Source: Serratia ureilytica (GTDB lineage: Bacteria > Pseudomonadota > Gammaproteobacteria > Enterobacterales > Enterobacteriaceae). From it: a DNA stretch of 64,000 nucleotides. The stretch lies in contig NZ_JABXOF010000004.1 in NCBI RefSeq assembly GCF_013375155.1, forward strand, positions 1 through 64,000. The letters are read 5' to 3'. The notes beneath the pieces were generated by a model. The model was not told where the DNA came from, searched no databases, and saw nothing but the letters and a program-made list of their open reading frames with translations. Shown here one piece after another: positions 20,489-30,322 of the stretch; positions within the stretch are counted from its first letter, which is position 1, and each line of letters opens with the position of its first letter. The position numbers were made by a program, and so were the translations under genes.

Positions 20489-21481
20489 ATGGCTTATCTC
20501 AACGTCACCCGCCTGAACAAACACTATGGCCAGACCCAGGTGTTTCAGGATATCGATTTCACCGCCGAAGAGGGGGAGTTCGTCACCCTGCTGGGGCCTA
20601 GCGGCTGCGGCAAATCGACGCTGCTGCGCTGTCTGGCCGGCCTGACCCCGGTCGACAGCGGGCAAATTTTGCTGCAGGGCCAGGATCTGGTGCCGCTGGC
20701 GCCGCAAAAGCGCGGCATCGGCATGGTGTTTCAAAGTTATGCGCTGTTTCCCAATATGACGGTGGAAGGCAACGTGGCCTTCGGCCTGAAAATGCAGAAG
20801 CTGGCGGCCGGACAGATCGGCCAGCGGGTGCAGGAGGCGCTGGCGCTGGTGGAGCTGACCGATTTGGCGAAGCGCTATCCGCATCAGCTGTCGGGCGGCC
20901 AGTGTCAGCGCGTAGCGTTGGCGCGATCGCTGGTCACTCGCCCGCGTCTGCTGCTGCTCGACGAACCGCTGTCGGCGCTGGATGCGCGTATTCGCAAACA
21001 CCTGCGCGAGCAGATCCGGCGCATTCAGCGCGAGCTGAACCTGACGGCGATCTTCGTCACCCACGATCAGGAAGAGGCGCTGACCCTGTCGGATCGCATC
21101 GTGCTGATGAACAAGGGGCAGATCGTGCAGAGCGGCGATGCGGAAACCCTGTATACCCAGCCGGCGGATGCCTTCGCCGCCGGGTTTATCGGCAACTACA
21201 ACCTGCTGAGCGCCGAACAGGCCGGCCGCTTGACCGGGCGCAGCTATGTCGGCAAGGTGGCGATCCGCCCCGAATCGATCGGCCTGTTGCCGGCCGGACA
21301 GGGGATCGGCGGGGTGATCCTGGGTCACAGTTTGCTCGGGAATGTGGTACGGTATCGGATTCAGGTTTGCGAGGTAGAATTGCTGGTTGACGTGCTCAAC
21401 CGTTCGGTGGCCGACCTGCGGCTCGACGGCGCGGAAATTGGGCTACACTTGGAACCTGTTGTATTGCGGGAAGTTGCATGA
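20489..21481 (+). CDS. ABC importer ATP-binding protein
   Basis: ATPase that powers the importer. The 330-residue protein has Walker [10 protein letters not shown] (about 36-44), the Q loop in [13 protein letters not shown], the signature LSGGQCQRVALARSL, Walker B LLLLDEPLSALD, and the H loop VTHDQEEALT. A C-terminal regulatory TOBE-like domain follows from about residue 240 (KVAIRPESIGLLP). This is the PotA/PhnT/FbpC type. It starts 4 bases after the second permease and closes the operon; a 207-base gap follows. A stem with CCTGCC/GGCAGG at about 21554-21583 may be a weak end signal. Confidence 0.9.
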   Translation: MAYLNVTRLNKHYGQTQVFQDIDFTAEEGEFVTLLGPSGCGKSTLLRCLAGLTPVDSGQILLQGQDLVPLAPQKRGIGMVFQSYALFPNMTVEGNVAFGLKMQKLAAGQIGQRVQEALALVELTDLAKRYPHQLSGGQCQRVALARSLVTRPRLLLLDEPLSALDARIRKHLREQIRRIQRELNLTAIFVTHDQEEALTLSDRIVLMNKGQIVQSGDAETLYTQPADAFAAGFIGNYNLLSAEQAGRLTGRSYVGKVAIRPESIGLLPAGQGIGGVILGHSLLGNVVRYRIQVCEVELLVDVLNRSVADLRLDGAEIGLHLEPVVLREVA

Positions 21482-21688
21482 CTTCGCAGCGCGGCGCCGG
21501 GGCCTTCCCGCCGCCGCATTAACCCTTCTCTTCTGCGGTCTGCCGCCCGCCCGCTGTCCTGCCAGACCCACGCCCGGCAGGCGGGACCGCGCGCTGTATC
21601 CGTCATCCTTTGGCTCGCCTCTCTGCGTCGCGTGACAAGCATCGGGTATCAGCCTCCTTTGGCCGGGCGTTAATGGAGCGTATCTTCC

Positions 21689-23338
21689 GTGCTGACCCTT
21701 CTTCACCTGCTTTCGTCCGTGGCGCTGTTGGTGTGGGGCACCCACATCGTGCGCACCGGGATCATGCGGGTTTACGGCGCCAATCTGCGGCGCGTGTTGA
21801 GCGACAGCGTTGAGAAAAAACCGCTGGCGTTCGTTTCCGGCATCGGCGTGACCGCGCTGGTGCAAAGCAGCAACGCCACCGCGCTGCTGGTGACCTCTTT
21901 CGTCGCGCAGGGGCTGTTGGGGCTGGCGCCTGCGCTGGTGATCATGCTGGGCGCCGACGTCGGCACCGCGCTGATGGCGCGCGTGCTGACCTTCGATCTT
22001 TCCTGGCTGTCGCCGCTGCTGATCCTGGTCGGCGTCTTCCTGTTCCTCAGCCGCAAGCAAATGCGGATCGGCCAGATCGGGCGCGTCCTGATCGGCCTTG
22101 GGCTGATCGTGCTGGCGCTGGAGCTGATCGTCGCCGCCGCCACGCCGATCACCCAGGCGGCCGGGGTGAAAGTGCTGTTCTCGTCGCTGACCGGCGACGT
22201 GATGCTGGATGCCCTGACCGGCGCGCTGTTCGCCATCGTCAGCTATTCCAGCCTGGCGGCGGTACTGCTGACCGCCACTCTGACCGCATCCGGCGTGATT
22301 TCGCTGAAGGTGGCGCTCTGTCTGGTGATCGGCGCCAACCTCGGCAGCGGCCTGCTGGCGATGATCAACGCCAGCGGCCAGAACGCCGCGGGGCGGCGCG
22401 TGGCGCTCGGCAGCCTGCTGTTCAAGCTGGTGGGCTGCATACTGGTGCTGCCGTTCGTCTCCTATCTGGCGGATTTGATGGCTCAACTGCCGGGCGGCAG
22501 CGAAGAGCTGGTGATCTATTTCCACGTGTTCTACAACCTGATCCGCTGCCTGGTGATGATCCCGCTGGCCGGGCCGATGGCGACGCTGTGCGAACGGCTG
22601 ATCGTCGACGAAGCGGCCGACGATCCGCGCATGCGGCCGCGCCATCTGGACGCCAGCGCGCTGGACACGCCGACGCTGGCGTTGGCCAACGCGGCGCGCG
22701 AAACGCTGCGCATGGGCGACGTGGTGGAACACATGATGATCCTGCAGCGCGAAGTGCTGCACGGTAAGCAAGGCGTGGATAAAGAGGTGCGACGCCTCGA
22801 CGATGACGTCGACGTGTTGTACACCGCCATCAAACTGTATCTGGCGCAGATCCAGAAGGAAGATCTGGGTGAGGAAGACTCGCGCCGCTGGGCGGAAATC
22901 ATCGAAATGGCGCTCAACCTGGAACAGGCGGGCGATATCATCGAACGCATGGCCGGCGACGTGGGCGCCAAGTCGCACGCCGCGCGCCGCGCCTTCTCGA
23001 CGGAAGGGCTGGCGGAGCTGGACGGGCTGCACGAACGGCTGATTGGCAATCTGCGCCTGGGGCTGTCGGTGTTCCTGTCCGGCGACGTCACCAGCGCCAA
23101 GCGCCTGCGCCGTTCCAAGCACCGCTTCCGTATTTTGGATCGCCGCTACGCGCACGCACACGTCGATCGTTTGCATCAGCAAAACGTGCAGAGCATCGAG
23201 ACCAGTTCGTTGCATTTGGGATTGTTGGGGGACATGAAGCGCCTGAACTCGCTGTTCTGCGCCGTGGCCTACAACGTGTTGGATCAGGATGCCAAGGACG
23301 ACGATCGCGACTGGGAAGACACCCCGAGCACGCTGTAA
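21689..23338 (+). CDS. yjbB: Sodium/phosphate cotransporter-family protein YjbB
   Basis: Inner-membrane transporter; the E. coli homologue is linked to phosphate export. The 549-residue protein has an N-terminal Na/Pi-cotransporter domain with the repeated QSSNAT and SYSSLA motifs (about 1-300), then a soluble PhoU-like helical domain (from about 330) with LNLEQAGDIIERM and SSLHLGLLGDMKRLNSLFC. The start is the GTG at 21689 with GGAG about 10 bases before, giving MLTLLHLLSS as in E. coli. In E. coli yjbB also follows metH; here the ABC operon is inserted between them. Confidence 0.93.
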   Translation: MLTLLHLLSSVALLVWGTHIVRTGIMRVYGANLRRVLSDSVEKKPLAFVSGIGVTALVQSSNATALLVTSFVAQGLLGLAPALVIMLGADVGTALMARVLTFDLSWLSPLLILVGVFLFLSRKQMRIGQIGRVLIGLGLIVLALELIVAAATPITQAAGVKVLFSSLTGDVMLDALTGALFAIVSYSSLAAVLLTATLTASGVISLKVALCLVIGANLGSGLLAMINASGQNAAGRRVALGSLLFKLVGCILVLPFVSYLADLMAQLPGGSEELVIYFHVFYNLIRCLVMIPLAGPMATLCERLIVDEAADDPRMRPRHLDASALDTPTLALANAARETLRMGDVVEHMMILQREVLHGKQGVDKEVRRLDDDVDVLYTAIKLYLAQIQKEDLGEEDSRRWAEIIEMALNLEQAGDIIERMAGDVGAKSHAARRAFSTEGLAELDGLHERLIGNLRLGLSVFLSGDVTSAKRLRRSKHRFRILDRRYAHAHVDRLHQQNVQSIETSSLHLGLLGDMKRLNSLFCAVAYNVLDQDAKDDDRDWEDTPSTL

Positions 23339-23344
23339 AAAAAC

Positions 23345-23373
23345 GCCCCCGGTTTTAACCGGGGGCATTGCGT
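23345..23373 (-). terminator. Terminator shared by yjbB and shlA
   Basis: GCCCCCGGTT, loop TT, AACCGGGGGC is a perfect 10-bp stem. On the minus strand it is followed by seven T residues (A run at 23337-23343 on the plus strand), so it is a strong terminator of shlA; in the other direction it may also end yjbB. The listed end includes the flank. Confidence 0.9.
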
Positions 23374-23385
23374 AGGGGAGGCGCG

Positions 23386-26300
23386 TTATTTGCCGCTGAA
23401 CACGCCAGCTTTAGCATCCGCCTGTTTCGTTGAGGCATGGCCGCTGGCGAACGGCACGTTGCCGTCGACGCTTTGCTTCGCCGCGCCGCCTAGCAGCCCG
23501 CCGATCGTGGCGGCCGCATCGACGCGGCCGCCGCCCTGATAGCGCTGGCCGCTGACGTCCTGCTGGCTGACCTTGCCGCCGCCCAGTTCCACCTTGCCCT
23601 GCTGGCTGCGGATCTCGCCGCCGGTCAGTTGGGTTTGGCCGCCGACCTGCAGCGCCACGCCGTTCTTGCCGGTAATCGCCGACTGCTCGCCAACCGCGTT
23701 GTTGTTCACCACGTCGGCATTGACCTTGAGGTGCCCCTGGCGACCGGCCGGACCGGTGATGCTGTCTTTCACTGCGCCGCCGACGGTGCGTGCGCCGCGA
23801 TCCCACAGCGGGCCTTGCGGTTTTTCACCGGCCGGCGTTGCCGGCAGCGTGACTTTGCCGTCGGCCTTGCTGAAGCTGACCGCGCCGGTGGTGTCCTGCT
23901 GCGGATCGAGGCGACGCGCCACGCTGTTGTACTTGTCGGTGGTGGCGTCGGCCACTTTGTTCACTCCGGCCTCCAGTTTCTCTTTCACCTTACCGGCGTA
24001 ACGCGGTGTGCCGACCTTCGACAGCTTGGAGGTGATGCTGCTGCCCGGATCGTTGCTGTGGCTCAGGCCGGCATCCACATCGACCTTCACACCGTTCTCA
24101 ACGTCTTTGCGGCTTTCAACGTGCAGATTGCCGCCCACCTTGCCTTGTACGCTGTCGGCATCGACGCGCGCCCCGGCGAGACGGGTGTCTTTGCCGCTGT
24201 TGATCGCCACGTCGCCCGCGGTGATGCCGGTGTTGGCGTGGATGGTTTTATCCTGCTGTTCCACGCCGACCTTCAGACCGGCGCCCAGCGTGTGGGTATC
24301 TTTGCCAGTGTTCGGGTCGACCTTGCCGCCGGCGTCCTTGTTGAAGGTTTGGCCGCCTTTGGCGTTGGCTTTGATGCCCAGGCTCCAGTTGTCCTTATGC
24401 TGCTCGTTTTTGGCGGACTCCAGCAGGATGCCGCCGTTTTTCGCCTCGAGCGCGGCACTGCCGCCGCTGACTTTGGCGCCCTGCAGATGCAGCGCGTCAT
24501 CGCCTTTGCCGTTGGCGGACAGGGTGACCTTGCCGTCTGAGGCGATAGTGGCGCCCTGACGCTCGGTCGTGGACTCATTCACCTTGGCGATGTCGAAGGC
24601 GCCGCCGGCGGAGAGGTTGCCGCCGGTTTTTTCCTTGCTGTCGCTGCTGCCGGCGCCCAGATCGATATTGCCGGACAGCTTGCTTTCCTTACGCGTTTGG
24701 GTCGATTCCGCCGCCTGCAGTGCGACCTTGTTACCCGCGCTCAGGCTGACGTCGCCCTGGCTCTTGACGTTGGTGCCCTGCAGCGTCAGATCGCGGCCCG
24801 CCTTCAGCTCAACGCCCTGTTGGCCACTGACGTTGCCGACCTGCGCGGTGCTGCTGCTGCTTTCGCCGTTGTGGGTGCCGCCGCCGAACCCGGCGCCGAA
24901 GTTTTTACTGTCGGCGGTGAAACCGCCCTTGGCGGAGGCTTTGACGTTAAAGCCGCTGTGGCTTTCGCTCTGCTTGTCGCTGGCCTGATCAAGGCGGATA
25001 TCGCCGCCGGCGTTGACGGCGGTTTTACCGCTGCCGCCGTTCAGCGCGGTGCCCTGATAGACCGCGTCTTTTTTCACGTTGACGTTGATGCCGTTGGCCG
25101 CGTCGATCGAGCCGGTCACCGCCTGGCTGGCGCTGCTGTTGCTGCGCTGGGTGCCGCCTTCGCCCTTGGCGTCCACGGTCAGATCGCTGCCGGTGGAGGT
25201 GTAGACGCGCACGCCGGCGCTGCCGCGGGTATCGCGGCTCTGCTCTTCCTGACGATTTGTCGCAGCTTCGCTGCGGTGGCTGTCCGCCGTCAGCGTGACC
25301 GCGCCTTTGCTCGCCTGATATTGCGTGCCCTGATCGCGCACTTCGCCTTTGGCGTTGATGCCGATGCTGCCGGCTTTCACCGAGCTGACCACCGCCTGCG
25401 AGCTGCTGCTGCGTTTTTCGCTGCTGCCGCCCTGTGCGCCGATATCCAGGCCGACGTTAGGCGCGCCGATGCCGCCGATGTCGTTGATGACGCCGGTGGC
25501 GTCCAGCTTGGCCGCCTTGCCGACCGCGCGTTCGACCGGACGGGTCACGGCGCTGTAATCGACGTTGGCGCCGATGTTCACGCCGACGTCGGTTTTGGTG
25601 GTGGTGCTGCTGGTGGTGTCGGCAGCGGCCAGGTGATCGACGTCCGCGGCGTTTTCTTGATAGGCGCCGCCGACGCTGTGCTGTGCGCCTTGCTGGGTCA
25701 GCTTGTCACGGGCGTTGACAGTCAGGTTGCCTTTGACGTCGCTGCCGGAGGTGACGGCCTTGCTGCTCTGCGCCTGCGTTTTGCTGTTCTCGTAACCGGC
25801 CTCTACGCCGCTGCCGAGCTTGTCGATGCCACCGGTGTAGTAGAAACCGCCACCGACCTTGGTCTGCTCGGTGTTCGAGGTGGTTTTGTCGTCGGCCGCC
25901 AGGAACGAAACCTTATTGCCGCTGACGCTGGCGTCGCCTTTGTCGGCGACCAATTTGGAGCCGCTGAAGGTCACGTCCTTATCCGCTTCGAGCTTCACGC
26001 TGCCGCCGCTGAGGGTGGCGCCACGGTTCTCGGTGCGGGTAGTTTTCTCGCTGTCGCGGGTGTGTTCGATGCGTACACCGGCGCGGTATTGCTTGTCGCC
26101 GGCTTCTTTGGCGTAGCCGTTGACGGTAAGCGCGGTCTTCTGCTCGTCGATGTTCTGCTGCTGCTCGGCGGCCTTGACGTTGATGTTGCCGGTCTGTGAG
26201 GTGACGTTCAGTTCGCCGCCGCTGGCGACCTGGCTGCCGATCACGTCGGTATCCTTACGGCTGACCAGCTTCAGGTTGGTGTCGGACTTCAGTTCGCTGG

Positions 26301-28212
26301 CGGTACTGCTCTGGTAGCTGTTGTCTGCCTTGTGCGAGCTGCTGGTGATGTTGAACACGGTGCCGGTGCGCGCGTCGATTTTGTCCACGGTGGTGCTCAG
26401 CGCGTTGTCGATGCGCAGGCCGCCGTGGGTGGCGGTGACTTCGCCACCTTTCTGGCCGCGCGCCTTGCTGCCGGTGATGGTGACGCCCTGCTGGCCGTTC
26501 AGGCGCAGGGTGCCGCCGCTGGTCAGTTCGGAAGCGTGGCTGACTTCGCGGCGGTTGCTGTTGTTCTTGTTGTCGCCGCCGCCGATGCCGCCCCAGGAGG
26601 TTTTGTCATCGCGCACCGCTTTGGCGTTGGCGGTTTTCTGCACCCCGATCTGGATCTGGTTGTCTGCGTCGATCGTCAGATCGCGCTGGGCGTGGACCCT
26701 GGCGCCCTGGGTTGCGACATTGCGGCCGGCTTTCAACGTCAGTTCGCCCTGGCTGCGCAGTTCGCTGGCCTTCAGGCTTTCGCTTTCGTCGCTGCTGCTC
26801 CAACTGCCGGTGCGCAGGCTGGAAGTGTGATTGCGCTGGTAGCCGCGTTCGGTGGACTTATCCTTCTCCACCAGCCCGGCGAGGTGCACGTCGCGTGCCG
26901 CTTTGATGCTCAACGCCCGGTCGGCGCTGACGTTGGCGCCCAACAGTTTCACATCTTCCTGGGTGCTGATGAGTTTGGCGTTGCCGCTGGCGGCGACGGT
27001 GCTGCCCGCCTGTTGTTGTTGCTCATGCTCGCGGGTGACGTCGTATTGCCAGGAATAGAACCAGCGGTCGTCGGTGTGACCCTGAGTCTGCTTCAACTGC
27101 TGACCGTCGAGCGTCAGCTTGCCGCCCTGGAGGGTGATGTCTTCGCCGCGAATATCGGTGGCGGTAAGGTGTGCGTGGTTATCCGCCACCAGACTGATGT
27201 TTTTGCCTTTCAGCTCGGTGCGGGTCAGCTTCTGGCTGCTGCTGCGATCGTTGACATAGATGCCGCCTCGGTAGTTCTGGTAGTTGTCGCCGCCGTTGCG
27301 GTTGCTGCTGGCATCCTCAACGCGGCTTTCGCTGCGAATATCGTAGGCCTTCACCTTGAGCTCGTCGCCGGCGGCCAGCGTGCCGGCCAGCTTAACGCCG
27401 CTGCCCTGCGCGGTGTTGATGATGTTGATGCGCCCGGCCTGCATGCTGCCGAGGTAGTAGCTGTCCAGCGCGGTCGTCGGTTGTTCGCTGGCCAGCACCT
27501 TGCCGTCGCGCGCCACGCGGTTAAGGCCGCTGATGGCGTTGATCGCCGCCGGCGTCACGCTGCCGTTGCGATGGGTGAAGTCTTGTACGATCACGTCACC
27601 ACGGCTGTCGATCTTCGGTGCGATCAGATCCAGCACGCCGCCGGCGTTCAGTGTGCCGCTGAGGCTCAGGGTATTGCGGTTGCCCAGGGTGCTGTAGCCC
27701 TGCAGCAGGCCGTTCTCCACCAGCGGGTTGCCGACCACCAGCGAGGAGCGGCTGGTGTTGATGAACCCGCAGCCCTGGCAGCTGATGCCGTTCGGGTTGG
27801 CGAGCACGTAGTCGGCCGCCATGCCGAAGATCTCTTGCTGGCCGTGCAGCAGAGAAGGGTTACGGCCGATCACTTCGTTGAGGATCACGTTGGCTTCACG
27901 TCCGCCCAGATTGGGGTTGGCGCCCAGCTGGCCAGCCAGCTGCGACAGTCCCGCCTCGCGGGAGTTGTTCAGCACCGCGCCGGGCTGGTTGACGTTGAAG
28001 TCCTGATATTGGTTGTGCGACAGCCCGTTACCGTTCGGCGCGACGATGTCGACCACCTGGGCACCGGTCGCGGCGGTGGAAACGCCGGGGCCGTTGGCGC
28101 CGTTGGCCGCGACGATCTCACCGGCGTAGGCGCCGGCGGAAGCGGCGAGAATTATCGCCAGCGCGGCGGCCAGTTTGCCTGCCGCCGAAAGTCTGAAGTT
28201 ATTATTTTTCAT
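23386..28212 (-). CDS. shlA: Haemolysin ShlA, two-partner secretion exoprotein
   Basis: Large secreted pore-forming cytolysin activated and exported by ShlB. The protein has 1608 residues from the ATG at 28212 and corresponds closely to S. marcescens ShlA. It has a signal peptide (1-30, ends AGAYA), the TPS/haemagglutination-activity domain (about 31-290) with ANPNL at 98-102 and ANPNG at 138-142 followed by CQGC, and then long beta-helical haemagglutinin repeats to the C-terminus. Asparagines 99 and 139 equal N69 and N109 of the mature protein, known to be essential for activation. An open frame to 28248 adds 12 residues before the signal peptide and is rejected. GGAGA precedes the ATG. Gene follows shlB by 45 bases. 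Confidence 0.97.
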   Translation of the reverse strand: MKNNNFRLSAAGKLAAALAIILAASAGAYAGEIVAANGANGPGVSTAATGAQVVDIVAPNGNGLSHNQYQDFNVNQPGAVLNNSREAGLSQLAGQLGANPNLGGREANVILNEVIGRNPSLLHGQQEIFGMAADYVLANPNGISCQGCGFINTSRSSLVVGNPLVENGLLQGYSTLGNRNTLSLSGTLNAGGVLDLIAPKIDSRGDVIVQDFTHRNGSVTPAAINAISGLNRVARDGKVLASEQPTTALDSYYLGSMQAGRINIINTAQGSGVKLAGTLAAGDELKVKAYDIRSESRVEDASSNRNGGDNYQNYRGGIYVNDRSSSQKLTRTELKGKNISLVADNHAHLTATDIRGEDITLQGGKLTLDGQQLKQTQGHTDDRWFYSWQYDVTREHEQQQQAGSTVAASGNAKLISTQEDVKLLGANVSADRALSIKAARDVHLAGLVEKDKSTERGYQRNHTSSLRTGSWSSSDESESLKASELRSQGELTLKAGRNVATQGARVHAQRDLTIDADNQIQIGVQKTANAKAVRDDKTSWGGIGGGDNKNNSNRREVSHASELTSGGTLRLNGQQGVTITGSKARGQKGGEVTATHGGLRIDNALSTTVDKIDARTGTVFNITSSSHKADNSYQSSTASELKSDTNLKLVSRKDTDVIGSQVASGGELNVTSQTGNINVKAAEQQQNIDEQKTALTVNGYAKEAGDKQYRAGVRIEHTRDSEKTTRTENRGATLSGGSVKLEADKDVTFSGSKLVADKGDASVSGNKVSFLAADDKTTSNTEQTKVGGGFYYTGGIDKLGSGVEAGYENSKTQAQSSKAVTSGSDVKGNLTVNARDKLTQQGAQHSVGGAYQENAADVDHLAAADTTSSTTTKTDVGVNIGANVDYSAVTRPVERAVGKAAKLDATGVINDIGGIGAPNVGLDIGAQGGSSEKRSSSSQAVVSSVKAGSIGINAKGEVRDQGTQYQASKGAVTLTADSHRSEAATNRQEEQSRDTRGSAGVRVYTSTGSDLTVDAKGEGGTQRSNSSASQAVTGSIDAANGINVNVKKDAVYQGTALNGGSGKTAVNAGGDIRLDQASDKQSESHSGFNVKASAKGGFTADSKNFGAGFGGGTHNGESSSSTAQVGNVSGQQGVELKAGRDLTLQGTNVKSQGDVSLSAGNKVALQAAESTQTRKESKLSGNIDLGAGSSDSKEKTGGNLSAGGAFDIAKVNESTTERQGATIASDGKVTLSANGKGDDALHLQGAKVSGGSAALEAKNGGILLESAKNEQHKDNWSLGIKANAKGGQTFNKDAGGKVDPNTGKDTHTLGAGLKVGVEQQDKTIHANTGITAGDVAINSGKDTRLAGARVDADSVQGKVGGNLHVESRKDVENGVKVDVDAGLSHSNDPGSSITSKLSKVGTPRYAGKVKEKLEAGVNKVADATTDKYNSVARRLDPQQDTTGAVSFSKADGKVTLPATPAGEKPQGPLWDRGARTVGGAVKDSITGPAGRQGHLKVNADVVNNNAVGEQSAITGKNGVALQVGGQTQLTGGEIRSQQGKVELGGGKVSQQDVSGQRYQGGGRVDAAATIGGLLGGAAKQSVDGNVPFASGHASTKQADAKAGVFSGK

Positions 28213-28257
28213 CCATGTATCTCCGTATATTGCCGTGGGGTCCTGCAAAACTGCTGA

Positions 28258-29937
28258 TTAAAAGGTGTAAGAAAAGCGCGCCAGCACCTGAACGGGATCT
28301 TCAGGCGTGGCGTGGTTCGACAAAATCCAGCCGCGGCTGACCTCCAGATCGACCAGCGCCTGCCGGTAGCGTAACGTGGCGCCGCTGCTCACCCCGGCGC
28401 TGCTGCGCCAGCCCGAGTTGTCCTGACGCGGCAGAATGCGGCCGACGTCGGCGCCAAGGCGCGGCGTCAGCGTGGCGGCACCTAAATTGAAGCTGCGCGA
28501 CAGCGTGTTCTGCAGATACCAGCCGTTGTCGCCGGACTGGGTGCTGCGGCTGAAGCCGCGCACGGCGCTGCGATCGGTAAGGCTAAGCCACTCCACGCCG
28601 GGCAGTGGGTCGCGGCTGTATTGGCCGTAGAACAGGTTGTTGAGCTGATAGGTGGCGTCACCCAGCTTGAGGCGCTGGCTCAGGTTGGCGAACAGCTTGC
28701 CCTTGGTGAATTGACTGTCGAGGTGCACCGAACTCGGGTGGCGATCGGCACCCAGCCAGGGCAGGCCCTGCTCGACGCTGAGGTTGGCGCTGAATACCCC
28801 ATGGGGCAGAATTTGCAGGTGGCTGGCGCTCAGCTCGGCCAGGGTCAGCGTTGGGCTGCTGACCTCAAGACGCACGCTTTCGAAGTAGTTGTCGATGCGC
28901 TTGTAGGTTAACTGGCCGCTCAGGCTGTCTATCTGATCGTGATCGCGATAAAACACGTAATCGCTGCGCAGACCGTACTGTTGGGTCTGGCCGTGCAGTT
29001 TGACCACGTTGTGCGGCAGCTGCTGGTGGTTCTCATAGGACGAGAAGCTGGCGAACCCGCTGAAGGTGAACGCGCCGTACGGCAGCGAATAGAGCAGGGT
29101 GTAGGCGCGATTGTAGCGGTGAGCCGGGTTTTCCAACGTGCTGTTGGCGTTCAGGCTGACGAAGTCCGACAGGCCGAACGGGCTGTCCAGCGTGGCGGTG
29201 GCGCGTGCCAGCCACTGGCCGGTGCTTTTCTGGCCGTAATTATCCGTGCCGGCGGTAATCAGCCAGGGCTTGGCGTGCTGATTGCGCAAACGAATGACCG
29301 AGCCGCCAACCTGGCGGCCGGGTAATATATCCAGCTTGGTGGTATTCGATTGCAAACGATTGGCCTGATCCAATCCTTGATCGAGTTCGGTTAATTTCAG
29401 CGGCTTGCCTTCCAGCCCCGGAAATAATAAACGGCTGTTGACCCAGCGATCGCCGCCTTCTATTTTCTCGATAAATCCTTCGGTGACGCTTAACCCCAAT
29501 TCTCCCTGTGAATTAGGGCGAACAATTTGCACGCGCGCGGTGATATAGCCTTTTTGCACATAAAGGCGCGTTAATTCGCGGGTCAGGCGATTGATATCAT
29601 TGCTGCTGATGCAGTTTTCCGGCAGCGCGCTCAGGGCGGATAAATCGGTCGGCGAGAGCAGGGTGACGCCCTGCAGATAAACGCCGGCGATCGGCAGGCA
29701 CTGCGCGGATTGCGGCAGGGCGGGCGCGGCCGGTTCCGGTTCCGCCAGCAGGCGCTGTTGCTTCAGTTGCTGATAGCGGCGCTGTTCAATCAGCTGGTTG
29801 ACTTCACGCGTGCTGTCTTGCAGCGCGCGGCGTGATTCCCCCATCGACATATCCCGCATCATGTGGGAATCCGGCAGGGTTTCAGCGGAAAGGGCCGTGC
29901 TGACCAGCAGCATCAAGGCGGTGATTTTTTTTATCAT
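28258..29937 (-). CDS. shlB: ShlB, outer-membrane secretion and activation partner of ShlA
   Basis: TpsB/Omp85-superfamily transporter that recognises, exports and activates ShlA. The 559-residue protein (close to the reported 557 of ShlB) begins with a signal peptide (MIKKITALMLLVSTALSA), then a periplasmic region with POTRA-type sequence (about 75-215, PIAGVYLQGVTLLSPTDLS and ARVQIVRPNSQGELGLSVTE) and a C-terminal 16-strand barrel with the VRGF motif and a final phenylalanine (RFSYTF). It is the first gene of shlBA. The ribosome site before the ATG is weak. Iron regulation of the haemolysin is known, but no convincing Fur box is seen. Confidence 0.96.
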   Translation of the reverse strand: MIKKITALMLLVSTALSAETLPDSHMMRDMSMGESRRALQDSTREVNQLIEQRRYQQLKQQRLLAEPEPAAPALPQSAQCLPIAGVYLQGVTLLSPTDLSALSALPENCISSNDINRLTRELTRLYVQKGYITARVQIVRPNSQGELGLSVTEGFIEKIEGGDRWVNSRLLFPGLEGKPLKLTELDQGLDQANRLQSNTTKLDILPGRQVGGSVIRLRNQHAKPWLITAGTDNYGQKSTGQWLARATATLDSPFGLSDFVSLNANSTLENPAHRYNRAYTLLYSLPYGAFTFSGFASFSSYENHQQLPHNVVKLHGQTQQYGLRSDYVFYRDHDQIDSLSGQLTYKRIDNYFESVRLEVSSPTLTLAELSASHLQILPHGVFSANLSVEQGLPWLGADRHPSSVHLDSQFTKGKLFANLSQRLKLGDATYQLNNLFYGQYSRDPLPGVEWLSLTDRSAVRGFSRSTQSGDNGWYLQNTLSRSFNLGAATLTPRLGADVGRILPRQDNSGWRSSAGVSSGATLRYRQALVDLEVSRGWILSNHATPEDPVQVLARFSYTF

Positions 29938-30322
29938 TGTAATCCATTATGAGAGGCTGCCGGGGCAGCCAGCCCAATCCATGAGGTTAACCACGGGCGA
30001 CCGACGGCCGGCCCGAAATAATGAGCGACATGCACATTGCGAGGTATCTCGATTTGCCGCAGCAAATAAGACGGTGGGTATAGATCTAAATAATAATTAG
30101 GCTGCTTCTTTTTTGGCGGGCAACCCTGGTGACTTAATTAATTAAAAAAAGTGGAGCATCTCTCCCCCTTGCCAACATTATCGGCATGGATAGGAAGAAT
30201 CTGAATTTTTATTTTTAACGGATGATAGAGGATGGGGGGAATTATGACAATCCGACCAGTGGGAAATACGAAATTTCGCAGAGAAGAACGGGGGCGCAAA
30301 TGTTTGCGTCCCCGCAGGCGGT
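29938..30322. promoter_or_regulatory. Intergenic control region upstream of shlB
   Basis: This 385-base gap holds no convincing gene. It becomes AT-rich from about 30080 to 30240. The stretch TAGATCTAAATAATAATTAG (30081-30100) is the only part with some likeness to a Fur box and the match is poor. An inverted repeat with AATTAATTAA lies at about 30136-30145. The shlBA promoter must be within the first 200 bases on the minus strand, but no clear hexamer pair stands out. Confidence 0.45.
30290..30313 (-). terminator. Probable panS terminator
   Basis: GGGGGCGCAAA and TTTGCGTCCCC pair with one mismatch around a short loop, 10 bases after the panS stop on the minus strand. The following bases are only moderately T-rich. 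Confidence 0.55.

Noticed and set aside
26332-28257. Open frame of 641 codons opposite shlA (and another at 24697-26199)
   Set aside because: Composition simply mirrors the repeated codons of shlA; Ala/Val/Gly-rich without domain signs.
30081-30100. Fur box for shlBA
   Set aside because: AT-rich likeness only; the two halves do not match the 19-base consensus well enough to report as a site.
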